DNA from: JAGVPT01 sp964384415
GTDB taxonomy: Bacteria; Bacteroidota; Ignavibacteria; UBA10030; UBA8401
Length of the DNA stretch: 64,000 nt
Direction: 5' to 3'
NCBI GenBank assembly: GCA_964384415.1
Contig: CAYLMV010000001.1
Span: 23,473 to 87,472, forward strand
The notes beneath the pieces were generated by a model. The model searched no databases. It was not told the origin of the DNA and saw nothing but the letters and a program-made list of their open reading frames with translations. Made by a program: the position numbers and the translations under genes. This document shows positions 7,951-15,942 of the stretch, one piece after another. Each line of letters starts with the position of its first letter. Position 1 is the first letter of the stretch.

Positions 7951-9173
7951 GCCCGATAGCCCATCGAGACGAGAATCTTGTCGATATCCGGTTCGACTGA
8001 TTGAGGGAAGGTCACGCTCTTCATCGCCGATTCGATATCTTTCAATCCGTGTCCTGTAAGAAGGAGGACGATCGTTGACTCACGTGGAAGAGTGTCTTGG
8101 ATCTTGGCAAAGCCGGCGAATGACGCGGCTGAAGAGGGCTCACAGAAAACGCCGGACGTCCGCGAGAGATAATGCTGGGCTTCAAGAATATCGTCGTCAG
8201 AAACGAGAACCACATCGCCCCGGACTCTTCGCAGATCCTCGACCGCCGTATAGCCGTTTCTCGCGGCATTGACCGAGATTGAATCTGCCACCGTGCTAGC
8301 CTTGTACTTGAGGTCGAAGTTGTTGTGATAGAAAGCTGTGTAGATAAACGAACTCCCCTCGGCCTGCACTCCAATGATCTTGGGGATCGACTTGAGAAGT
8401 CCGACCTGAACGAGATCTTCAAATCCTTTGATGACCCCGCTCAAGATGACTCCATCACCGACGGGAAGAATCATGTAATCAACGTGCCTTTTTGGCGCCT
8501 GAGCGATGACCTCGAACGAGACCGTCTTCTTCCCTTCGATCGTGAGCGGATTGTAAGCGGTGTTGCGGCTGAGGCAGCCGGTTCGCTCGGTGAACTTCAA
8601 CGAGAGATCGAAGGCCGTATCGTAACTTCCGCGGATAGGGATTACGGCGGCGCCGTATTGCAGGCATTGAACAAGCTTCGCTCTGGGCGCGGCGGCCGGC
8701 ATAAAAATGATAATGTCCTGTTCCGCCGACGCGCCTACCCCCGCCATCGAAGAGGCCGCGTTCCCGGTCGACGCAACCGCGATCCGTTGAATCCCTTTCT
8801 TCCTGGCGAATGCTGAAACCAGAAATGACGCCCGATCTTTGAACGATCCCGTCGGATTTGTTCCGTCAAACTTCAAGAGGAGATTGGCGAATCCAAAGTC
8901 CCGTTGAATTTTCGGCGCTCTGATCAACGGCGTATCTCCCACCGGCAAGGGCGGAAAGAATTCGCGCTCCACCGGAAGATAATCGTAGACGTCGAAATCA
9001 TCCAACGGCCGCTTCGAATTTCTCAGTTCGGCGGGAAGCTTCACCTTCAAAATGCCCCGAAGCGGCTTCCCCTCCAGGGATTCATCCCGGCATTTTGGGC
9101 AGAGCATGAATTCCCTTTCGATGTCGTACTCGCTGCCGCAGGTCTCGCAAAAATATTTGAACGCTTCCTTCAT
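7947..9173 (-). CDS. threonine synthase-like PLP enzyme with N-terminal zinc ribbon
   Basis: 408 residues. An N-terminal four-cysteine ribbon (Cys9, Cys12, Cys25, Cys28) precedes a fold-type-II PLP domain with the lysine loop GTNPTGSFKDR (Lys112), ASTGNAASSMAG for substrate carboxylate, and PVGDGVILSG for phosphate binding. This is the layout of archaeal-type threonine synthases, which convert O-phosphohomoserine to threonine. The gene sits in the ygeY-ygeW operon, where ygeX (diaminopropionate ammonia-lyase, also fold type II) is normally found, and no other threonine pathway gene is near. I therefore suspect a catabolic beta-elimination role. A true threonine synthase is the alternative. 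Confidence 0.75.
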   Translation of the reverse strand: MKEAFKYFCETCGSEYDIEREFMLCPKCRDESLEGKPLRGILKVKLPAELRNSKRPLDDFDVYDYLPVEREFFPPLPVGDTPLIRAPKIQRDFGFANLLLKFDGTNPTGSFKDRASFLVSAFARKKGIQRIAVASTGNAASSMAGVGASAEQDIIIFMPAAAPRAKLVQCLQYGAAVIPIRGSYDTAFDLSLKFTERTGCLSRNTAYNPLTIEGKKTVSFEVIAQAPKRHVDYMILPVGDGVILSGVIKGFEDLVQVGLLKSIPKIIGVQAEGSSFIYTAFYHNNFDLKYKASTVADSISVNAARNGYTAVEDLRRVRGDVVLVSDDDILEAQHYLSRTSGVFCEPSSAASFAGFAKIQDTLPRESTIVLLLTGHGLKDIESAMKSVTFPQSVEPDIDKILVSMGYRA

Positions 9174-9179
9174 CGTCGA

Positions 9180-10190
9180 TTACATCGTCAATGCCATGAT
9201 GGCTTTTGCCGTGTGGAGTCTATTCTCGGCTTCATCAAATACGATGGAAATGCCGGGGTTGTCCAGGATTTCATCGGTGACTTCTTTGCCCCGGTCTGCC
9301 GGCAATGCGTGCATCAACTTGACGTTTTTGGAGGCCATTTTAATCCGGCGGTCATCGCAAATCCAATCCTTGTATTTTTCGAGGTTCCCCTTCATCTCTT
9401 TCTTGCAGGCCTCCTCATTCTGAAGATAATGATCCACGGAGTAGTGTCCAAAGCCTCCCCAATTTTTCGGGATCACAACCTGAGCCCCTTCGAATGCCTC
9501 GTCCATGTCGTTCGTAAATTTCAGACTCCCTCCACCGGCCTCCGCATTCTTATACGCTTTCTCGATGATATTTTTGCTCAGCGGAAATTCCTTGGGGTTT
9601 GCGACCGTCACATCGATTCCGTACCGGGGGAAGAGAAGAATCTGGGTCTGCGGAACCGAGAGGGGCTTCGCATGTGTCGTGGAATAGGCCCATGATACTG
9701 TAACCTTCAATCCCTTGGGATTTTTGTCGAAGTGTTCGAAGATTGTCATCAAGTCTGCCAGGCCCTGGAACGGGTGGTAGACATCATCCTGCAGCGACAT
9801 TACTGGCACCGTAGCATAGCGGGCCATTTCGTCGAGATACTTCTTGCCCACTCCGTAGAAGCAATTCCTGCATGCGATTCCATGTCCCATCCGCGAAAGG
9901 ATGATGGCGGTGTCTTTTGGCGCCTCGCCGTGCGAGATCTGCATCTTATCCGCTGTCAGGTCGTGCGCATGTCCGCCGAGCTGTGTCATTCCGGCTTCCA
10001 TAGAATTGCGTGTGCGGGTCGATTGCTCAAAGAAAATCGCAAACAGGGTTTTGTCGGCGAGCAACCGATGCGGCTCACCCATCGCGAATTTTCTTTTGAG
10101 GTCGAATGCAACTTCAAAAGCGGTGTCGAGTTCCTGTTTTGTCCAATCTTCGTCGGACAGGAAATGCTTCTTAAAGAGATCTGATACCAT
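9180..10190 (-). CDS. ygeW: YgeW-like knotted carbamoyltransferase
   Basis: 336 residues of the ornithine/aspartate carbamoyltransferase superfamily. FEQSTRTR is the carbamoyl-phosphate loop, HPFQGLADL the second conserved loop, and WAYSTTHAKPLSVPQ matches the corresponding YgeW segment strongly. The usual HCLP motif that binds the amino-acid substrate in ornithine enzymes reads HALPADRG here, so the Cys is replaced by Ala. It is about 60 residues shorter than E. coli YgeW (396). YgeW-type enzymes occur with ygeX, ygeY and ssnA in anaerobic purine-degradation clusters, where carbamoyl phosphate formation for ATP is a likely purpose. The acceptor or donor amide is unknown. It begins 58 bases after ygeY. 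Confidence 0.8.
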   Translation of the reverse strand: MVSDLFKKHFLSDEDWTKQELDTAFEVAFDLKRKFAMGEPHRLLADKTLFAIFFEQSTRTRNSMEAGMTQLGGHAHDLTADKMQISHGEAPKDTAIILSRMGHGIACRNCFYGVGKKYLDEMARYATVPVMSLQDDVYHPFQGLADLMTIFEHFDKNPKGLKVTVSWAYSTTHAKPLSVPQTQILLFPRYGIDVTVANPKEFPLSKNIIEKAYKNAEAGGGSLKFTNDMDEAFEGAQVVIPKNWGGFGHYSVDHYLQNEEACKKEMKGNLEKYKDWICDDRRIKMASKNVKLMHALPADRGKEVTDEILDNPGISIVFDEAENRLHTAKAIMALTM

Positions 10191-10248
10191 GAGTGCCTCT
10201 TCTTTGGATTGGGTTCAAGTTCATAGGACGCGCCGACGCATCGGAGGA

Positions 10249-11433
10249 TTAGAATGTGGAGCAGAAGTGGGCATAGAACGCCGACGCTTTGACGAGATGA
10301 TCCACGGGCACTTTTTCGTTCGGTGCATGAGCGAGGACTTCGTTTCCGGGACCGAATCCGATCACAGGAATTTTGTAAGTGCCGTTAATCATCACGCCGT
10401 TGGTCGAGAAAGTCCATTTGTCGACCGATGGAGGCTGGTTAAATAAGGCCTTGTACGAATTAATGCCGGCCTGGATCACAGGATGTTTTTCTTCGAGTTT
10501 CCAGGTGGGATAATACTTCTCCATGCCGTATTCAAGGCCGGTGTAGGCTTTTTCTTTGTAATTGAGGATTTCAACTTTGGCATTCATCCCCTTCACCAGC
10601 TCTTCAATTTGGCGTACCGCAAGAGCTTTGTCTTCGCCCCATGTGAGTCTTCTGTCCAGATGGATTTTTGCGAAATCTGCAACTGCGCACAACGAAGGGC
10701 TTGAAGAAATGAACTCCGAAATTGTGACCGAACCTTTTCCGAGAAATGGATCACTGTCCAGCCTTGTGTTGAGCTGCTCGATATCCAGGGCCGCTTTCGA
10801 TGCCATGTAGATGGCATTCTTCCCCCTTTCCGGGGCAGAGCCATGGGCAGAGACGCCAAAGAAAGAAACTTCAATTTCCATTCGGCCGCGATGGCCCCGG
10901 TAGATGTTCAGATTGGTCGGTTCAGTGACAACAACACAGTCAGGTTTGATGCGGTCTTCTTCCACAATGTACTTCCAGCATAATCCATCACAATCCTCTT
11001 CCATCACTGAACCGATGAAGTAAGCGGTGACATCTTTTGGCACTCCAAGTTCCTTGAGAATTCTCCCGGCGGTGACAAATGCGGCCGGCCCTCCTTTTTG
11101 ATCCACACTCCCTCTTCCAAGGACGAAACCATCTTTTACTTCCCCCGCGAGCGGGTCAAAACTCCAGTTCTCACGATTTCCGAGATCGACAGTATCGATA
11201 TGGCCGTCGAGAGCGATAATCTTTTTTCCCTGACCGATTCTTCCGATCACATTCCCCAGTCCATCGATCTTCACTTCGTCAAAATTTGCCTCTTCCATAA
11301 GCCGCTTAAGTTCCAGGGCGACCTCTTTTTCCTTTGTGCTCAACGACTGCTTTCTTACCAATTTCGAGAGATTGTTAGCAGTATAATTCGTATATTTTTC
11401 TGAGAGTTCAAGAATCGATTTTGCGAGTTCCAT
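10249..11433 (-). CDS. ygeY: YgeY-like M20-family metallohydrolase
   Basis: About 394 residues of the M20/ArgE/DapE family. Two-zinc ligands and the catalytic acid are visible in GHIDTVDLG, GRGSVDQKGG, SVMEEDCDG, TEPTNLNIYRGHRGR and a C-terminal LAHAPNE. Members hydrolyse amide bonds in small amino-acid derivatives; YgeY is the form linked to purine and selenium-dependent hydroxylase clusters. I start at the ATG ending at 11433 because GAGGA lies eight bases upstream and the family begins there. An in-frame codon at 11493 would add 20 unconserved residues. It is the first gene of the minus-strand operon, divergent from ygfK. Confidence 0.85.
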   Translation of the reverse strand: MELAKSILELSEKYTNYTANNLSKLVRKQSLSTKEKEVALELKRLMEEANFDEVKIDGLGNVIGRIGQGKKIIALDGHIDTVDLGNRENWSFDPLAGEVKDGFVLGRGSVDQKGGPAAFVTAGRILKELGVPKDVTAYFIGSVMEEDCDGLCWKYIVEEDRIKPDCVVVTEPTNLNIYRGHRGRMEIEVSFFGVSAHGSAPERGKNAIYMASKAALDIEQLNTRLDSDPFLGKGSVTISEFISSSPSLCAVADFAKIHLDRRLTWGEDKALAVRQIEELVKGMNAKVEILNYKEKAYTGLEYGMEKYYPTWKLEEKHPVIQAGINSYKALFNQPPSVDKWTFSTNGVMINGTYKIPVIGFGPGNEVLAHAPNEKVPVDHLVKASAFYAHFCSTF

Positions 11434-11560
11434 TATCGTATCCTCAAAATTGCGGAATGTGATCCCACAACTTGCGTGGGATAGAAAGTACAAAACTTTC
11501 GCTGAAAAACACAGAAGATTCTGCCTTTAGGGGAGGCAACGATGAAAAGAAGAGGTTTCC
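11434..11560. promoter_or_regulatory. divergent control region between ygeY and ygfK
   Basis: This 127-base stretch separates two operons that run outward. It holds two perfect inverted repeats: ATCCCAC (11462-11468) with GTGGGAT (11476-11482), and GAAAGT (11484-11489) with ACTTTC (11495-11500). They are candidate operators for coordinated control. AGAGG, five bases before GTG 11561, supports the ygfK start. No promoter element stands out clearly. Confidence 0.4.
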
Positions 11561-14500
11561 GTGTCTGACCGCATGACGCCGATCCCGTTCGACCAGATGC
11601 TTGGTTGGATGTCGGCCGAGTTCAAGCAATCGCGCACCATCTTTGGCATCCCCTCTGTCAAATTCTTTCATAAACGCTCCCCCGAGCGATCGCACATTTT
11701 TAACGAGCCCATCGAGACTCCGCTCGGACCCGCCGCCGGACCGCACACGCAATTAGCTCAAAACATTATCGCTGCGTATCTGAGCGGAGGAAGATTCTTC
11801 GAGCTGAAGACCGTTCAGCACCTGGACGAGCTCGAGGTCGATAAACCGTGCATAGATGCACAAGACGAGGGGTACAACGTCGAGTGGTCGCAGGAATTGA
11901 CCCTCCCTCAATCCTACGATGAATATCTTAAAGCCTGGTTCGCTCTGGAGCTTTTGAGAAACGCATTCGGATTATCAGAGTCTTCTGACCGCGGTTTTGT
12001 CTTCAACATGAGCGTCGGCTATACGCTTGAGGGGATCCAATCGAAGAAGATGGATGCATTCATCGACGGCCTCAAGAACGCTGCTTCCCACCCCCTTTTT
12101 GAGAACTACAAAAGAACAATCAGGAAACATATCGAATCGGGGACTTTCGCCAATCTCTCCGTCCAAGCAGATGCCTCTGAACGGATCAGGGAATCCATGG
12201 AGAGAACGACTCCATTCGTATCCGGGTCGGTCACGCTTTCGACCATGCACGGCTGCCCGCCAGGGGAGATCGAGGCAATCGCACGATACCTGATTCACGA
12301 AAAGGGACTTCACACATTCATCAAGCTGAACCCAACACTCCTCAGCTACGAAGGAGTGAGAACAATACTCCAATCACTCGGCTACAAGAATATTCAGCTT
12401 GAAGAACGCTCGTTCGATCACGACCTCCACATCGCGGATGCAATCCCGATGTTGACCCGGCTGAAATCGTATGCAGCCGAACACAACAAAGAGTTCGGAG
12501 TAAAACTCTCGAATACTCTCGGCGTCAAAAATACGAAGGGCGTTCTCTCGGGAGATCAGATGTACATGTCGGGAAGGTCGCTCTTCCCTCTGACCATCAA
12601 TCTCGCCTCAACATTGGCCCAGGCTTTTGACGGAGCATTGAGCATTTCATTCTCGGGAGGTGCTTCCGAACATAATATCGCGGAGATTCTCAATACCGGG
12701 ATAGCTCCGGTTACCGTTGTCACCGATTTGTTGAAGCCGGGAGGATATTTGCGGCTTCTTCAGATGGCCCAGATTTCGGAGGGGCGCGTTCAGATTGCCG
12801 GGCGCCTTCACTTGCCCAAACTGAAGACCCTTTCCGAACTCGCTCTAACGGACCCTTACTATGCAAAGGGAACAAGAGAAATCGACTCCGTGAAGGTCGA
12901 GAAGAAACTCGAAAAGTTCGATTGCTACGTGGCCCCATGTGCCGTCGCATGCCCCATCCATCAGGATGTGAGTGAATATGTGAGGCTTGTGGAGGAAGAA
13001 CGCTATGCAGACGCATTTGAAGTGATCGTCCAGAAGAATCCTCTCCCGCATATCACCGGCTATATTTGCGATCACCAGTGCATGAATAAATGCACTCGTT
13101 GGGACTACGATGATCCGGTGAAGATTCGCGATCTCAAACGAGTTGCGGCGGAAAAGGGCTACGACGAATATCTTCAACGCTTCGAAAATAAATATTCGGT
13201 GAAGAGAAACGGCATTGCGGTGGGAATCATAGGAGCCGGGCCATCGGGGCTTGCCGCCGCATACTTTCTCGCCAAAGCCGGGTTTGGCGTCACGATCTTC
13301 GAGCAGACAGCAAAAGCCGGCGGAACGGTGCAGCACGTCATTCCCGATTTTCGCCTGCCGCAGTCTGCAATCGACAAAGATGTTCAGTTCGTTCGACAGC
13401 ACGGAGTGAAGTTTGAGTTTAAATCCAGCAAGGAACTCACCACTTCAGCGCTAAAGCAGAACGGGTTCAAATATGTTTACCTCGCTATTGGCGCTCCGAA
13501 GGCAAACTCTCTGCACCTCGAGGGAAGCAACAAAAGCATTCACCATGCGATCGATTTCCTGAAGTCATTCAATGGCGGGACGTCTCCACAGCTGGGATCC
13601 AAGATTGCAGTCGTCGGCGGCGGCAACTCCGCAATGGATGCAGCGCGCGCGTGCTTGCGGCTCCAGGGCACTGAGAAGGTGTACCTGATCTATCGAAGAA
13701 CCAAAGAATTCATGCCGGCCGATAAGGAGGAGTTTGACGCGGCACTGCGCGAAGGGACAGTCTTCAGGGAGTTGTTGCAGCCGGTTGAATTTGAAGGACG
13801 ACTCCTCCGATGCCAGAAAATGGAGCTTGGCGAAACCGGCGCCGATGGCCGAAAACAAGCTGTTGCGTTAAAGGATGAATTTGAGACATTGGAAATCGAT
13901 TCTGTGATATCGGCAGTCGGCGAAAATGTTGATACCGCCTTTCTCGAAAAAAATGAGATCTCTACTGATGAACGGAATCATGCGAAGGTCTCGAGCACGA
14001 CGAATGAAACAATGGTCGAAAATGTCTTCATCGGGGGAGATGCTCTCCGGGGTCCTTCGACTGTCGTAGAATCGATCGCCGACGGAAAGAAAGCCGCGGA
14101 GGCCATCATACAGAAAGAGGGCCTCGAGNNNNNNNNNNNNNNNNNNNNNNNNNNNNNNNNNNNNNNNNNNNNNNNNNNNNNNNNNNNNNNNNNNNNNNNN
14201 NNNNNNNNNNNNNNNNNNNNNNNNNNNNGAAGGATTTGAGAACCGATCTCAAATACTTCATATCGATTCGCTCTGCAATGAATGCGGGAATTGTGAGACA
14301 TTTTGCCCCTATTCTGTCGGATCGCCGTACAAAACGAAAACCACTCTCTTCTGGAGCGAAAAGGAGCTTCTGGAGAGTTCCAACGACGGCTTCTACGTTG
14401 AGGCGGGCAAGAGAGGAGCAACCCACTTTACCGCGACTGTTCGCTTCAATAACGAGCTGGGCACCATCGTGTGCGACTCTAAAGGGTCTATCCTTCACGG

Positions 14501-14603
14501 CACGCTCAAGACAACAGACGAGCCTGCGGCATTCAAGAACTTCGTGAGTTTCATGACCGACGTCGTTATGCATCACTCGTACCTCCTCCCCCTTCCATCA
14601 TAA
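11561..14603 (+). CDS. ygfK: YgfK-like multidomain flavin/iron-sulfur oxidoreductase (interrupted by assembly gap)
   Basis: The coding sequence runs from GTG 11561 (AGAGG five bases upstream) to the gap at 14129 and resumes at 14229 in another frame to TAA 14601-14603. The frame change is explained by the arbitrary gap length. The sequenced parts total about 980 residues; E. coli YgfK has 1032, so roughly 50 are probably missing. Order: dihydropyrimidine-dehydrogenase-like barrel (about 1-440); cysteine-rich Fe-S region with CYVAPCAVACP and CDHQCMNKC (from about 454); FAD motif GIIGAGPSGLAAA (about 554); NAD(P)H motif VVGGGNSAMDAA; C-terminal ferredoxin motif CNECGNCETFCP after the gap. It probably passes NAD(P)H electrons to purine intermediates. 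It forms an operon with ssnA. Confidence 0.85.
14129..14228. other. assembly gap of 100 N inside ygfK
   Basis: Exactly 100 unknown bases, the conventional placeholder for a scaffold join of unknown size. Coding on both sides belongs to the same YgfK-type protein, so the join is biologically sensible. Confidence 0.98.
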
Positions 14604-14619
14604 TTCTGAAAAGAGCTTT

Positions 14620-15936
14620 ATGCTGATCCTGAAAAATGCACAGGTCATTCAGTTTCATCCGCCGTCTGTGCTGAATGACGTCGATATCGTTATCGATGGG
14701 GAAATCATCGTCGACGTTGGAAGGAACGCGGCAAAGAAATATCAGGCGGCAAAAACCATCAGCCTCGGCAACAAATACGTCTCACCGGGGCTTGTCTGTT
14801 CCCACAATCATTTTTATTCAGCGCTCGCGCGGGGAATTCTGGCGCGAGTAGAGCCGTCGCGGAACTTTGTCGGCATCCTCAAACATTTGTGGTGGCGGCT
14901 GGACAGGGTCATTGATGAAGAGTCGCTGCACTACAGCGGCATCGTCGGATCACTTGAAGCGATCAAGGCCGGGACCACCGCTGTTATCGACCACAACGCC
15001 TCACCTTCATTCATCAAATCATCCCTGAGCACGCTCAAGCAGAGTTTCGAGGAAATAGGCCTGCGCGGAATACTCGCCTATGAGATCACCGATAGAAATG
15101 GCAAGGCCGGTATGATCCATGGGCTTGAAGAATCGATAGAATTCTGCAACCTGGTCCAACAGGGGAAGAATGGCCTTGGCCTGATTGAGTCTGCCATTGG
15201 AGCACACGCGCCATTCACGCTCAGCGATCCGTCCTTGCGGCTCATTGCCGATGCCGTCGCTTCGACAAATCGCGGCGTTCACATTCACGTCGCCGAAGAC
15301 CAGTATGATGTCTCTCACTCCCGGAAACGACATCGCATGGATCCGGTAGAGCGGCTCGATCATTTCAAGATCCTGAACAACAAATCGATCCTGGTGCACG
15401 GAGTCCATCTATCCATAAAAGATATCGACATCATCAACAAGCGGGATGCCTTCCTCATCCACAACCCGAGATCCAACATGAACAACGCTGTCGGATATAT
15501 GAACCGGCTTGGCCGTGTGAAAAATGCAGCTATCGGGACGGACGGGATCGGAGGGAATATGATCGAGGAATCGAAATTCGCCTACTTCAAGAATACTGAA
15601 ACGAACTCAGGCCTTTTGCCCTCTGACATTCTCAGGTTTCTGCAGAATGGGAATGAACTTCTTTCGCGATATTTCGGAGGGAAGTTCGGACAGATTGCCA
15701 AGGGCTATGCAGCCGACATCGTGATCTACGATTACAACGCGCCTACTCCGTTGACAGGCCAAAATATCGGAGGCCATTTTATGTACGGGCTTTCATCGCG
15801 GGACGTAGAGACAGTCATTGTCAACGGCAGAGTAGTGTACGAAGAACGACAATTTCCGTTTGACACAGATGCGCTTTACGCAAAGGCCCAACGCGCGGCT
15901 CAGCGGCTCTGGAAGAAAATGGATACGCTGCGGTAA
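14620..15936 (+). CDS. ssnA: SsnA-like aminohydrolase
   Basis: 438 residues, close to E. coli SsnA (442). An amidohydrolase-fold enzyme with metal ligands in CSHNHFYSALARG (His62, His64), HIHVAEDQYD, ILVHGVH and IGTDGIGGNM. It begins 16 bases after ygfK, the same gene pair and order as in E. coli and in anaerobic urate-catabolic clusters, where SsnA is needed for growth on purines. It probably opens or deaminates a purine-ring intermediate. The exact substrate cannot be determined here. It is paralogous to the deaminase-like protein at the left of the island but keeps different residues around the first metal motif. It converges with the xanthine dehydrogenase genes six bases away. Confidence 0.88.
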   Translation: MLILKNAQVIQFHPPSVLNDVDIVIDGEIIVDVGRNAAKKYQAAKTISLGNKYVSPGLVCSHNHFYSALARGILARVEPSRNFVGILKHLWWRLDRVIDEESLHYSGIVGSLEAIKAGTTAVIDHNASPSFIKSSLSTLKQSFEEIGLRGILAYEITDRNGKAGMIHGLEESIEFCNLVQQGKNGLGLIESAIGAHAPFTLSDPSLRLIADAVASTNRGVHIHVAEDQYDVSHSRKRHRMDPVERLDHFKILNNKSILVHGVHLSIKDIDIINKRDAFLIHNPRSNMNNAVGYMNRLGRVKNAAIGTDGIGGNMIEESKFAYFKNTETNSGLLPSDILRFLQNGNELLSRYFGGKFGQIAKGYAADIVIYDYNAPTPLTGQNIGGHFMYGLSSRDVETVIVNGRVVYEERQFPFDTDALYAKAQRAAQRLWKKMDTLR

Positions 15937-15942
15937 GGAATG

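Noticed and set aside
8904..9695. 263-codon plus-strand open frame
   Set aside because: Spans the junction of two well-supported minus-strand genes (threonine-synthase-like and ygeW-like).
11561..14603. frameshifted ygfK pseudogene
   Set aside because: The frame change coincides exactly with the 100-N placeholder, so it reflects unknown gap length, not mutation.
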